Positions 35,787 to 46,248 of a DNA stretch of 64,000 nt are shown here, piece after piece. Position 1 is the first letter of the stretch, and the number at the start of each line of letters is the position of its first letter. This DNA comes from Halichoerus grypus (taxonomy: Eukaryota > Chordata > Mammalia > Carnivora > Phocidae). A model generated the notes under the pieces. The model was given only the letters and a program-made list of their open reading frames with translations, had not been told where the DNA came from and did no database searches. Made by a program: the position numbers and the translations under genes. The DNA lies in contig NC_135714.1 in the NCBI RefSeq assembly GCF_964656455.1, positions 64,319,850 to 64,383,849 of the forward strand, written 5' to 3'.

Positions 35787-35918
35787 AAAAAGCTTCTTTC
35801 AGCAAAAGAAGCAATCAATAAAATGAAAAAGTAACCAATGGAATGGAAAAAATTATTTGCTAACCATATGTCTGATAAAGGAGAAATATCCAAAATATAT
35901 AAAGAACTTAAATAACCC

Positions 35919-35920
<2 letters not shown>

Positions 35921-35960
<40 letters not shown>
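35921..35960. repeat. (TAA)n microsatellite
   Basis: About 13 TAA units within the old L1. On the minus strand it produces a poly-Leu tract in a spurious 139-codon ORF. Confidence 0.95.
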
Positions 35961-36224
35961 CAATCTGATTTAAAAAAATGGGCCGAAATTCTAAATAGAC
36001 ATTTTTCCAAAGAAGATGTACAGATGGCCAAAAGGTAACATGAAAAGGTGCTCAACATCAATAATCATCGGGGAAATGCACATCAAAACCATAAGATACC
36101 ACCTTAAACCTATTAGAATGGCTATTATCAAAGACAAGAAATAATAGGTGTTAACAAGAATGGGGAGCAAAGGGAACCCTTATGCACTGTTGATGGGAAT
36201 GTAAACTGATGTATTTATCATGGA

Positions 36225-36689
36225 AAAAAAGAATTATGTAAGTGGAGAAAGAAATAGAGAAAACTTTTCCTATGACACCAAGTATGTAGATTGAAGAGAA
36301 TCTTAGGATCACTTGAAAACTTACAAATAGTACAGAAAAGTTACGTTTTAAGAACTGAAATGATGGAGATTTTAGGTTCATTCCTGAGGGATTACATTGA
36401 CAAAAAGCAGTCTCTTGTATATATTGTTTTAAGTAACCTCTACACCCAACATGGGGCTCAAAGTAAAACTTTCACCAAATGATACCAAATTGGGTACAGA
36501 TCTTCCTTAGACACAATAAAAGATAAATTTTATTTTAATTCTTATGTGACTATCATAAAATTAATGTTCACTTGAATATTTTACTATTTGATTTAAATTG
36601 CAGTGGTTTTTATTTCGGTTATATGAAACTAATGTTTTTAAATACTTTAATTCTACAACACATAATCTTTGGCTATGACAAAAGTAAAA
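36225..36689. other. Gene-free stretch, unassigned
   Basis: No feature recognised between the end of the old L1 and the next SINE. Confidence 0.4.
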
Positions 36690-36706
36690 AGAATGGTTTT
36701 ATTTTA

Positions 36707-36914
36707 TTTTATTTTTTTTTTTTTAAAGATTTTATTTATTTATTTGAGAGAGAGAATGAGATAGAGAGAGAGAGCATGAGAGGGGGGAGGGTCAGAGGGA
36801 GAAGCAGGCTCCCCCCTGAGCAGGGAGCCCGATGCGGGACTCGATCCAGGGACTCCAGGATCATGACCTGAGCCGAAGGCAGTGGCTTAACCAACTGAGC
36901 CACCCAGGCGCCCC
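36707..36914 (-). mobile_element. SINEC (Can-SINE), antisense
   Basis: TTTTTAAAGATTTTATTTAT at the left, CAACTGAGCCACCCAGGCGC at the right. Perfect 17-bp TSD AGAATGGTTTTATTTTA at 36690-36706 and 36915-36931. Confidence 0.97.
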
Positions 36915-37095
36915 AGAATGGTTTTATTTTAACATGCATAAAATTTCTTGTTCTGGGCCAAATATTTTATGTGCTTTTCTGAAAATGATAAACTATTAAA
37001 ATATTGAAGAGTTATTTTCCAACTTTTTGCTGAAATAAAAGATAAATACAATAAATAAGTGATACAATACATTCAGAGGGAAAAAAAATTCCATA

Positions 37096-37225
37096 ATCTA
37101 GTGGTTGCAGAAACATGGACCTAAGATTTTAAATGTCATTCCCAGTTCTGTTTTTTATCACAGTATAACCTTGAACAAATCTGTACTTTTTGTACTGTAA
37201 TTTATGCTCATATAGTGGAAATCCA
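37096..37225 (+). repeat. MIR fragment, sense (probable)
   Basis: ATCTAGTGGTTGCAGAAACA, CATTCCCAGTTCTGTTTTTT and TATAACCTTGAACAAATCTG follow the MIR head loosely. Confidence 0.5.
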
Positions 37226-37434
37226 TCTTGCCTGACATGATATGATATTTTCAAAAGAGAGAATGATAAAAATACCAGTTATGGTATTTAAACTAGAGAC
37301 TATTTATCATTTTAAGCAAACTGCAAGGAATGCCCTAAGTCACTATTAAAGCAGCTGAAATTCATCCAAATTGGGTAAGACACCAGATAATTTGCTGACC
37401 GAGACTTTAACTTATTAGACTGGGTAACCTTGAA

Positions 37435-37650
37435 AACCAATCCATTGATTCAACAAACATTTAATAAATGTCAGCTACTTCAAAGCACTGTGCTATTTTT
37501 GGGGCCAAAAATAAAGTTATAATGATATATTTTCAGCCCTCAAGAAGTTTACAGTCCAATAGTAGAAATTAGACTAATACAAATATATTAAAATGAGACT
37601 TAAAGCCAGCGTAGGAAGTAATCGGAGTTGGAGAAAGGGAAATAAAAGTA
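37435..37650 (-). repeat. L2 3'-end fragment, antisense (probable)
   Basis: AACATTTAATAAATGTCAGC and CAGCCCTCAAGAAGTTTACA match the reversed L2 3' terminus in order. Confidence 0.55.
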
Positions 37651-38399
37651 TGAAGAGTTTTTTAAGTCGATAAAGTAGTTTCGACTTCTAGTATATGAAC
37701 TGAAGACTGCCAAGTCTTACCAACTCTTACCCAAAAATCTCTCCCTCGCTATCACTTTAGGTTTTGAAGACTTTTATGTAATACTTAAATGCCAGTTTAA
37801 GAATTAAAGACAAACATCTTGGAAATTTAAAATCTCCAGATCTAATGCTTTTTCTAGTATTTGCTTATGGTACCTTTCAAGTGAAGAATCTTGGGGTCAT
37901 GGGAGGAAGAATATAACCCTGAAGAACAGAACAGATTCTAAAAGCTAAAGTCCTACACTGATATTCTTTTCAGGTTTCATTTCTCCCAATTTGAGGTTCT
38001 ACTTTTATGTGGCCAAAGAACCCTGATTCTTAAGGCTGGACTGAGGTGAGCCTTGCATATGAAAGGATGAGACCTCGATTGTCTATGTTTAGACATAGAC
38101 AGCCCTGGAACCCTGATTCTTAAGGCTTGTTGCTTACCAGAAAATATTAAGCTTTCCCACTAGAGATTTCTGCCTGACTGTCTGCCCAGAACTTGGTGAT
38201 ACTAAGACTCTCATTGATGATCACTTGCCCCTGGATGGGTGACTCTGCTGGACACCTACCACTTGCCCAGTGTTCCCAGAATTTAGTTTTTGAATCCCCC
38301 AACTTTTCCTTTACCTTAATATTTAAATCTAGTGAGAAATGAGCACATGACCCCTTGAAGTAGATTCTTCAATATTCATTTATTATTTGGGTTCACCCA
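37651..38399. other. Gene-free stretch holding a direct-repeat/hairpin structure
   Basis: No repeat family recognised. The 38018-38127 structure is listed separately. Confidence 0.45.
38018..38127. repeat. 20-bp direct repeats flanking 70 bp with a hairpin
   Basis: GAACCCTGATTCTTAAGGCT occurs exactly at 38018-38037 and 38108-38127. Between them lies a perfect 9-bp stem-loop, TGTCTATGT (38080-38088) and ACATAGACA (38093-38101), with loop TTAG. The spacer has no poly(A) and no SINE features. Confidence 0.93.
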
Positions 38400-38586
38400 T
38401 ATCTCCCATAAAAACTGGGAGTCATCTTGGACCCTTTCCACAGCCCCATTCCCAATTTCTGGTCAATTGCCAACATCCGCCAATATTACCTCATAAATAT
38501 CTCCAGAACATATTTTCTCCTATCCATCCTTAATACCATTTCCCTAATTCCACTCTTCTATACCATTGCTCTGACCTCCTTGTTTC
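38400..38586 (+). repeat. LINE L2 fragment, sense
   Basis: AAACTGGGAGTCATCTTGGA, CAATATTACCTCATAAATAT and ATTGCTCTGACCTCC follow the L2 3' ORF region in order. Confidence 0.7.
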
Positions 38587-38714
38587 CTTAGGGCTGCCTT
38601 AACAAAATACCATAAGTTGGGTGACTTAAAACAACAGAAATTTATTCTCTCACAGTTCTAAAGGCTAGAAAGCTGAAATTAAAGTGTTGGCAGTGGTAAT
38701 TCCTTCTGAGGGTT
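38587..38714 (-). mobile_element. MaLR (MLT1-type) LTR fragment, antisense
   Basis: AGGGCTGCCTTAACAAAATA, GGGTGACTTAAAACAACAGA and ATTTATTCTCTCACAGTTCT are the reverse complement of an MLT1 LTR 3' end. Truncated where the SINE begins. Confidence 0.78.
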
Positions 38715-38882
38715 CTTATTTATTTGAGAGCCAGAGTGAGAGAGAGAGAGTGCATGAGGTGTGGGACCCTCCCTTGCTGAGCGGGGAGCCTGATGTGGGG
38801 TTCGATCCCGGGACTCTGGGATCCGGGATCATGACCTGAACTGAAGGCAGATGCTTAACTGACTGAGCCACCCAGGCATCAC
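38715..38882 (-). mobile_element. SINEC, older subfamily, antisense
   Basis: TTATTTATTTGAGAGCCAGA at the left and GACTGAGCCACCCAGGCATC at the right. No clear TSD. Followed by a (GTTTT)n tract at 38888-38911. Confidence 0.88.
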
Positions 38883-38914
38883 CCCAGTTTTGTTTTGTTT
38901 TGTTTTGTTTTCAG

Positions 38915-39400
38915 ATTTTTGTACCAGGCAATTTCTGTGCTTCAGGAGTCTGGGTATAGCTTAGTTGGGTCCTCTGCTTGGGGTCTGCTATGGTTTGGAT
39001 GTTGTGTCCTGCAAAATTCATATGGTGAAGTCCTAAAACCCAAAGATGATGTTCTTAGGAGGTGGGAACTTTGGGAGGTGCTTAAGTCATGAGGGTGGAG
39101 TCCTCATCAATGGAATTAGTGCCTTATAAAAGGTTCCAGAGATCCTAGGCCCCTTTCAACATGTAAAGACACAGAGGGAAGACACCAGCTATGAACCAGG
39201 AAGAGGGCCCTTGCCCAGAGAACATAACCATGCTGGTGCCTTGATCTTGGATTTCCAGCATCCAGAACTGTGAAAAATACATGTCTTTTATTTATTAGAT
39301 ACCTAGTCTATGGTATTTTGCTATAGCCGCCCAAGCAGACTAAGAGTCTCACAAGGCTGCAGTTAAATACTCGGAAAACTTCAACTGAGATGAATAGCTC
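38915..39400. repeat. Old MER-type repeat split by an LTR
   Basis: The left part 38915-38985 (AGGCAATTTCTGTGCTTCAG; TAGCTTAGTTGGGTCCTCTG) and right part 39344-39400 (GTCTCACAAGGCTGCAGTTA) join into one recognisable old mammalian repeat when the intervening LTR is set aside. I cannot name the family. Confidence 0.55.
38986..39343 (+). mobile_element. MaLR solo LTR (MLT1/MST-type)
   Basis: Begins TGCTATGGTTTGGATGTTGT and ends with TATAGCCGCCCAAGCAGACT-AA, with the internal MaLR landmarks AGTCATGAGGGTGGAGTCCT, ATTAGTGCCTTATAAAAGG and TTTCCAGCATCCAGAACTGT. About 358 bp, close to the expected LTR length. Flanked by the imperfect 5-bp TSD GGGTC/GAGTC. Confidence 0.88.
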
Positions 39401-40147
39401 AGCAATTTTGATTAGAAAATAAGAAAATGTAGTCATTTGGAAAGTAGCTTGAAAGACTACTTTTTGGCATTGAAAGCAGAACATTCATTATATAAAAAAG
39501 AACGGAAGTTCAAAGTGAAAAATCATTCTCTATTGCCTTAGGACCCCAAATCTTTCCACTACCTAGTTAAAAAGAATATTTTATGCAAATTCTACTAATA
39601 CATATTAAATCAACATCATAAATCTCTAGAGACTAGTGATATAGTTTCTAATGTGTACTTACTAAAGAACAAATTTAAATTTTAAGATCTATACATCATC
39701 TTCAATATCACTTTGTCTTAGCTACTAAAAGGGAAGTGAAACCTTCTAAATTGTCTAATGATTTTTAGTGAGTATAGATTTTTTACATCTGTACCCATCC
39801 TATATTTTCAAATTATAAATTCAAATCAAATGAGGTATTTCCATTATTTAATTGCTGCATTTAGTCCTCTTATTTCCATAAATAAGGTTATTCTACAATT
39901 CATAAGGCATATGCTGTGATTCTAATGAAAACTAATCAACAAACATAAATAAACTGACATACAAGTAGAATGGATTAACTTAGTTCTTCTATTGTATCAT
40001 GTCTTATATCTTTTTTAGTTCCCAGTCTAGCACTGTGCACATTCTAAGAGCCTAATATCTAGTTCTTAAATAAACACATACATAAAGCTTTTATTTTAAG
40101 ATGTTACAATTAATGAGGCAAAAAGAGGATTTTGCACTTTTTCCATC
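39401..40147. other. Gene-free AT-rich stretch
   Basis: No feature recognised. Confidence 0.4.
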
Positions 40148-40352
40148 TCTTTCTTAAGTGTAGTGTATGAGAGCAAGACATCAGCTCTGTGACCTGGGGG
40201 CAGTTACTTAAATTTTCAAGCTACATTTTCCTCAAAGTTGATATCTACGTCATCTATTATTATGAAGATAAAATAAGATAATCCACACAAGTGCTTTATC
40301 AGAGTACATAGATCATGCTAAGCATATTCAGGAAATATTAGTAATTGTTATT
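40148..40352 (+). repeat. MIR SINE, sense
   Basis: AGCTCTGTGACCTGGGGGCA, AAGATAAAATAAGATAATCC and CATGCTAAGCATATTC follow the MIR core in order. Confidence 0.65.
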
Positions 40353-40794
40353 TTCTCTCTACATAAACTCATCATCATTGCTCAGAAATGTGCTCCTCAG
40401 TGCCATACCGTGCTTGCTTGTCCTAAAATCGCTGAACACTTGCTAGGAAGAATTTTTAATTTTAACAGTAGCATTTGTTTCTGTAAAAAACATCCTACTC
40501 ATATTGGAAGCAGTTTTCATGACAAATTAAGGAGAAGGAGACAGGAGGGTATTACAAGAATTTATCTGTGACCTTTTTTGATTTACTGCATCTTTCCTTA
40601 CAATGTCTGTGTATCTGTAGGATTTGGAAATGAAGAAGCAAAACAAAGGCATAGGGCCTTTTTGGTCTTCCTAAAATACCACTTTCATGACTTGCCACCT
40701 TTTACAAAAGCCTTTGATGCCTTTCTGTTGGTCAGAGGACAGCATGTAAAGTCGGAATCAGGAGGTGATTATCAGGCCCTTCCCCACTTCTTCT
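40353..40794. other. Gene-free stretch, unassigned
   Basis: The 76-codon ORF at 40578-40808 ends in the L1 T-tract and is not recognisable. Confidence 0.4.
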
Positions 40795-41088
40795 TTTTTT
40801 TTTTTTAATATATTTTTTTTATTATTGTGTTATGGTAATCACCATACATTACATCATTAGTTTTTGATGTAGTGTTCCATGATTCATTGTTTGCATATAA
40901 CACCAAGTGCTCCATGCAGAACGTGCCCTCTTTAATACCCATCACCAGGCTAACCCATCCTCCCACCCCCCTCCCCTCTAGAACCCTCAGTTTGTTTCTC
41001 AGAGTCCATCGTCTCTCATGGTTTGTCTCCCCCTCCGATTTCCCCCCCCTTCATTCTTCCCCTTCTGCTATCTTCTTTTTTTTAAACA
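40795..41088 (-). mobile_element. Young carnivore L1 3' UTR fragment, antisense
   Basis: Poly(T), then ACATTACATCATTAGTTTTT, CAAGTGCTCCATGCAGAACG, TCGTCTCTCATGGTTTGTCT and CTTCTGCTATCTTCTT. It is the reverse of the copies at 26.1 and 32.9 kb. No ORF2 sequence is left. Confidence 0.93.
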
Positions 41089-41534
41089 TATTCACGGAAT
41101 GATTACTATTACTATTCCCTTTATCCTCATGGCCCCTGCAGGCCTGGTCTGGTTGACTTTTCATTTCACTGACCCCACATGCCCATTTTCACTCTGCCCT
41201 TCCAGCCATGACTCTCTCCTTGCCTGGTGTGACCCCTCTTTTTCAGAATTTATTAGGTCTCCATGGCTTCTTATGATTGCTTTTGTTAACAGTATGTGTA
41301 AACTTGAAAAGAATAAAACAAATATGAGAATAAAACCTGTATGAAAAAGGTAGATCTCCCAGATTTGGGAGACTTTCTCCTGTCAGGCACTTAAATGCTG
41401 GGGAAACATTTGCTCTCATGTTCTTAATAACCCTATCTGGGAGTCACCTAATCTATATTTCAAGTTGACTAGGATCTTTTCATACTCACATATCCAACTG
41501 GCTATTGAATATCTCCTCTTGAATTCATTCAAAA
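41089..41534. other. Gene-free stretch, unassigned
   Basis: Cytosine-rich patch at 41110-41270, otherwise AT-rich. No family recognised. Confidence 0.4.
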
Positions 41535-42330
41535 TATATTTTTCGAGCACCTACTGTGTACCAGGAATTTTTCTAAGTGATAGGAATAGTGATCAAGGAG
41601 ACCAATTTTTTTCACAAATTTTTCATTCCATTTCATTTCATTTCATTCATGTCATAAAGGCAATCAATACATAAATGCATAATATAATTTCAGGTAGTAA
41701 TTAAGTATTATAAAGCAAAGGAAGGATAATTAAACAGCTAGAAAGGGGCAGGGTGCTATTGTAGATAGGTTCAGGATAGGTTTATCAGGGAAGACCTCCC
41801 TTATAAAGTGACTTGAATACAGGAACAAGCTATGCAGATACCCTGCACAGAGTGTTCCAGACAGAGGGGGGAAGATGTAAGGAGCCCTGAGATGGGAGCA
41901 TGCTTGGCTTGTTTGAGGAATGGCAAGGAGCAGAGTGAGGGGGGCAAAGTCAGAGGTGCAGGAGTGGGGGAGTGGGGATGACCGTAGAGGCCATGCTAAG
42001 GCCTTTGGATTTTATTCTGTGTGAAGTGGGAAGCCATGGGAGGGATTTGAGCCAAGCAATGACACGATCTGACTGAAGTTTAAAAGGACCATTCTGAGTG
42101 TTATATTGAACATCAATTGTGAAGGGACAAGGGAGAAAGCAAGAAGGCCAATTTAGGAGACACTGCAGTAATCCCAGAGACAGATGTGGTATCTTGGACT
42201 AGGATCAGAGCAGAGGAAATGGTGAGAAGTGGTCAGGTCAGATTCTGGATATATTTTGAAGTTAGAGCCAATAGGATTTGCTCGTGGACTGAGTGATAGG
42301 AGACAAGGATTCTTCCTGGATTTTAGCCTA
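41535..42330 (-). repeat. LINE L2 3' portion, antisense
   Basis: Clear L2 reversed: CGAGCACCTACTGTGTACCA, GAGTGTTCCAGACAGAGGGG, GAAGCCATGGGAGGGATTTG, ACACGATCTGACTGAAG, GACACTGCAGTAATCCCAGA and AAATGGTGAGAAGTGGTCAG in order over almost 0.8 kb. Contains a small (CATTT)n tract at about 41629-41645. No coding potential. Confidence 0.9.
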
Positions 42331-42384
42331 TGGGAGCCTCCGAGTCAATATATTCTAAACTAAACTCAATTCTCTCCAGGTCTC

Positions 42385-42990
42385 ACTCTTCTTGTGATAC
42401 TTAAATTTCAGGGAATGGCATCACCTTCTGCCCAGTGTCTCATCAAAGAGGGTAATATCCCTCCCTTATTTTTACCATTTTTTCTCCTTTCCGGATCTAC
42501 CTAAACAATTCCTAAGTCCTACCATTTTTACTACCTTATTGATCTCAAATGCGTGCCTCTCTTCACCCACTGCCTTATTCCAGGCCGTGGAACTACCTGT
42601 CTGGGTTACTCCCACAAGCTTCTTTGCTTGCCCTCAGAATATCTCCGTTGCCGTCTGCTCTCCACATGCAGCCAAAACAATTTTCCTAAAGCTCGATGAA
42701 ACATTTCAGTGACTCCTAGACCCTCTGTGATCTGGGGTAGCTTGCCTTTCTTCTCTCTTGCTGAGTTCGTCAGGCTCCCGTCAGTCACTCGCCCCTCTCT
42801 CTGACCATGTGTTCTTATGTCTGGTCTTTTGTGCGCTCTTTCCTCTGCCTCAGAGAAAACAGTTCCAGTTCCCTTCCTGCAAATAAATATGACTCAGACC
42901 TCAGGTCTCAGTGTAGTCATATAAACAGTTTGAGAAGTCTTCACTGGTTCCTTTTTAGAATGTACTGCATCATATAAGATGAATTGTATC
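42385..42990 (+). repeat. LINE L2 3' portion, sense
   Basis: TCTGCTCTCCACATGCAGCC, AAACAATTTTCCTAAAGCTC, TCTTTCCTCTGCCTCAGAG and CAGACCTCAGGTCTCAG follow the L2 3' end in order. Lies head-to-head with the L2 at 41535-42330. Confidence 0.82.
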
Positions 42991-43883
42991 CTTATTCTCT
43001 AAATATTAGCTGGCATAGTGTGGATTTTCAAAAAAGTACTAAAGGCTCTTGTATGTATGTGTTGGCTTGTTAATTTCCTCTCCACCTGCGATGATAGTTT
43101 TGCTTATTTCAAATAGAGTTAGTTGGCTTTTGGGTCTCACTGATAGGGTTTAATCGTGTTGAAATGCAGTCCTCTCAGTGACTACCATGAACACATTTTT
43201 ATCCTGAATTTTAGCAGAGAATTGTTTTAAGAATGCTTTTGGAGCTCTTATGTTTCATTTTTTTGTTTTCTGTGTGCATAGAAGGAAGGTAAGGACTCCT
43301 TGTTTACCTATGCTTGCTAACTATCTAGATACAATACCCATCTTCTCTTGGCAAACAGGGAGGTTGTAAGAAAAACCTAGTGGGGCAAAGGAGCACAACA
43401 CTGACCTCTCTGTACACAGGAGGTAATAGAGCAGACCTGTGGACCCAAAGGAAGCAAAGTGAGTTATACACAAATTCACTATATTAAAAAGATAGCAGAT
43501 TTTCCTTTTTATAATATGGTACAAAATTTTAAAACACCTAACCTCTTGTTTTGAAGACAGTATTTGAAGACCCTGAGGGAAGAAATTGTATAAATCACTT
43601 AAGTCGAAATATTTCTCCTGATAGACTCTAAAGACTCATTTTTAAAATGCATGTGAGTTAGAGCAGATCACACATTCAACTAGTGTGGTAAAAATATTTA
43701 CATGAAGTAAATTTACAAGGAATTTGAACTTCCAGATGTTTGCCTTGGAATGTGATTATAATGACATCACAAAAATATTAGAAAACATATCTGTAACTGT
43801 GATCATAGTGTTTCAAAATTTGAAATGCAGAGTAGCAAAAATACCATGTAAATATTGGAGATTCCTTTCAGAAATAGTATATG
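42991..43883. other. Gene-free stretch, unassigned
   Basis: No feature recognised between the L2 and the Tigger-like element. Confidence 0.4.
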
Positions 43884-44375
43884 CAGATCTTTCTTGACTT
43901 ATGATGGGGTCATGTCCACATAAACCCATTGTAAATTGAAAATATAGTAAGTCCAAAAGAATTTAAACACCTACCCTACTGAACATCAGAGCTTAGCCTG
44001 GCCTACCTTAAATGTACTCAGAAAGCTTCCATTAGCCTACAGTTGCTCAGAATCATCTAACACAAAACCCATTTTTTACCAAAGTGTTGCATAGCTCATA
44101 TAATTTATAGAATACTCAAAATGAATAAAAAACAGAACGGTTGTATGGGTGTCAGCTGTTTACCCTGGGGATCGCATGGCTGGCGCTCACTGCTGCTATC
44201 CAGCATCACGAGATGTACCACATGTTGCTGGCCTGAGAAGAAATACAAATTCAAAATTCAAAGTATGGGTAAAAAACAAAAACAAAGTATGGGTTCAATT
44301 GAACGTAATTTGCTTTTGCACCATTGTAAAGCTGAAAAATAGTAAGTCCAACCATCATAAGTTGGGGACCATCTG
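43884..44375 (-). mobile_element. Tigger-like (TcMar) non-autonomous DNA transposon
   Basis: About 490 bp bounded by imperfect terminal inverted repeats of roughly 24 bp: 43884-43907 starts CAGATCTTTCTTGACTTATG and 44352-44375 ends AAGTTGGGGACCATCTG. The right flank begins TA, the usual mariner/Tigger target; the left has TG, presumably mutated. Internal text (TTAGCCTGGCCTACCTTAAA; TTACCCTGGGGATCGCATGG) fits a known mammalian Tigger-derived MITE family whose name I do not fix. No transposase. Confidence 0.82.
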
Positions 44376-44611
44376 TATTTTTGTATAAGATACTTCCGGA
44401 AGCAGTCAAGTGAAATGATTTTAAAGTACTTTAAAATAATTTGGGTGCCCTGCTACCAAGATGATATTTTCTGGAGAGTATCATTTGTAGAAATCACATG
44501 CAAAAGAGAGAATCATTTAATTAAGCCACAATCTGGTTTTTTTGTTTGTTTGTTTTTGCTATTTCTCAACTATAAGGCTTTTCCTGTTTTTATTTAAATA
44601 ATGATGTCCAT

Positions 44612-45330
44612 CAAGGCCTTCGACACATATTTATTGAGTGTCTCTTATGTGCCAACAGTGTTCCAGGGACAAGGATTCACCAGGTAACAAAAAGTTAAAT
44701 CCCTGCTTTCGTGAAGGTTACTCTGTGGAGAGAAGAGAGAAAATAAACGAGTGACAAGACCATGTACTGTGTGTTACATGATGGTAAATGCAGAGCAGGA
44801 AAAGGAAAGAGGAGAGGTAGGTCAAGCGTGTTAGAGAAGAGGGGGTGTGTTGTCATTTTTCACAGTGTGTCAGGCAATGCCTAATTGATACAGTTAAGAA
44901 GTGAAGAAGAAAGCAAAGCACATTTGGGGGGAAGTGCCCCAGGCAGAGTGGAAGCATGTGCAGAGGGAATGAGGGAGACACATGAGCTTCAAGGAGTGAC
45001 TGGAGTGGATAAGTGAGGGAGTGATAGGAGATGAGATTCAAGAGCTATTGTGTGTGGGTAGATGACAGCCTTGCCTGTCAATGTACAAACTTGGAATTTG
45101 GTTCTGAAGAAGATGGGGATCTTTTAGATGATTTAAAGCAGAGGCAAATAAATGATTTACAATTTACAAAGTATGACTGGTTGCTGTGTTGAGAGGTAAA
45201 GGGGAAGTGGAGAGAACAGTTAGAAGACTAGTTTTATAATCCAGGCAAGAGATGAGTATTGTGTGGTCCAGGATGATGAGAGGATGGATGGAGAACGCTG
45301 TGGCCACATTTCAGACAGGGTTTGAAGGTA
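44612..45330 (-). repeat. LINE L2 3' portion, antisense
   Basis: ATTTATTGAGTGTCTCTTAT, CAACAGTGTTCCAGGGACAA, AGTGCCCCAGGCAGAGTGGA, AACTTGGAATTTGGTTCTGA and AATCCAGGCAAGAGATGAGT in L2 order. The 62-codon minus ORF inside is incidental. Confidence 0.85.
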
Positions 45331-45727
45331 GCTTTCCCAAAATGGATGTGAAATGTGAAGGAAGGAAAGAAATCATGAACTATTTAAAAATTTTACCTTT
45401 ATACTTCAGTTTATACATTTTTTTTTAATGCTTAGAGCATAATTTTAAATGTGTCTTTAAGTGTGAAACCAAAGTCTGGTTAATTTTGCTAGTTTTTAAT
45501 ATTTTAGCTCGTGGCTCAAATATTTGTTTTCAACTGTCACCTCACGACACTAGGCACCACCTTCAGCTGATACAGTTTTCCAATTTATAATTATAATCCT
45601 AAATTATAGTCTTTTGTCATCTTTCAAAATCTACAGAGAAAAACCAAAAAGACTAGTCTATGAGAAGCAACTGATAGTGACCTATTTAATATCAGTTCTC
45701 TTTTTCATTAAAAATAGATCTCTGCTG
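45331..45727. other. Gene-free AT-rich stretch
   Basis: No feature recognised. Confidence 0.4.
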
Positions 45728-45960
45728 TGATTCACGGTGACAGTGTGCCCAACTAAAAATATGTTCCTAGCCTCTCTTGCAACCAGATGTGGCCGAGTGA
45801 CCCAGTTCTGGCCATTACTGATGTAAGAAGCAAGCACAGGTGCACAAATTCCTGGATAAGGTTCTAGGAAAGATTTTTTTGAGACAAAGGTGACATGACG
45901 CTTTCTCCAACTGCCTTTTTTCCTCTTCCTGCTTAGATTTGAGATATTTTAAAATCTCAT
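45728..45960 (+). repeat. Old mammalian interspersed repeat (unnamed)
   Basis: GTTCCTAGCCTCTCTTGCAA, CAGATGTGGCCGAGTGACCC and CAGTTCTGGCCATTACTGAT match a widespread old repeat that I recognise but cannot name. A second member lies at 52215-52520. Confidence 0.5.
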
Positions 45961-46029
45961 TTGAGTATTTAATGTCTTGGAGATCTGATTATTTGGGGAA
46001 TATTTTATCACTGTTTAATACTTGCATTT

Positions 46030-46232
46030 CTTTTTTTTTTAAGTTTTTTATTTTAATTCCAATATAGTTTAACATACAGAGTTTAATATTAGTTTCGTGT
46101 GTACAGTATAGTAACTCAGCTATATGTTACTCACTGCTTATTATGGCAAGTGTACTCTTAATCCCCAGCACCTATTTCACCCATCCCCCCACCAGCAACC
46201 CTCTGGTAGCCATCAGTTTGTTCTCTATAGTT
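46030..46232 (-). mobile_element. Short L1 3'-end insertion, antisense
   Basis: Poly(T) then AATATAGTTTAACATACAGA, TTAGTTTCGTGTGTACAGTA and ATCAGTTTGTTCTCTATAGT, an L1 3' end of a different subfamily from the GAGACGATGG type. TSD TAATACTTGCATTT (46016-46029) and AAATACTTGCATTT (46233-46246). Confidence 0.88.
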
Positions 46233-46248
46233 AAATACTTGCATTTGT

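Larger units (their letters stand above)
30279..36224 (+). mobile_element. Long, decayed sense-strand L1 (L1M-type)
   Basis: About 5.2 kb of L1 after removing three younger insertions. A 5' region (about 30.3-31.4 kb) is followed by ORF1-like sequence (31.4-32.3 kb, e.g. AGGAAACATGCTATCATGGA and TCAGCAGAAACTTTACAGTC). ORF2 endonuclease remnants lie at 33.2-33.8 kb and reverse-transcriptase remnants at 34.1-35.6 kb. Sequence resumes to about 36.2 kb (AAAGAAGATGTACAGATGGC; TTGATGGGAATGTAAACTGA). The order is collinear with full-length L1, but the 3' UTR is missing. Many stops and frameshifts. Confidence 0.88.

Noticed and set aside
35642..36061. 139-codon minus-strand ORF with a poly-Leu run
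   Set aside because: It spans a SINE and the (TAA)n microsatellite inside an old L1. The Leu run is the microsatellite read backwards.
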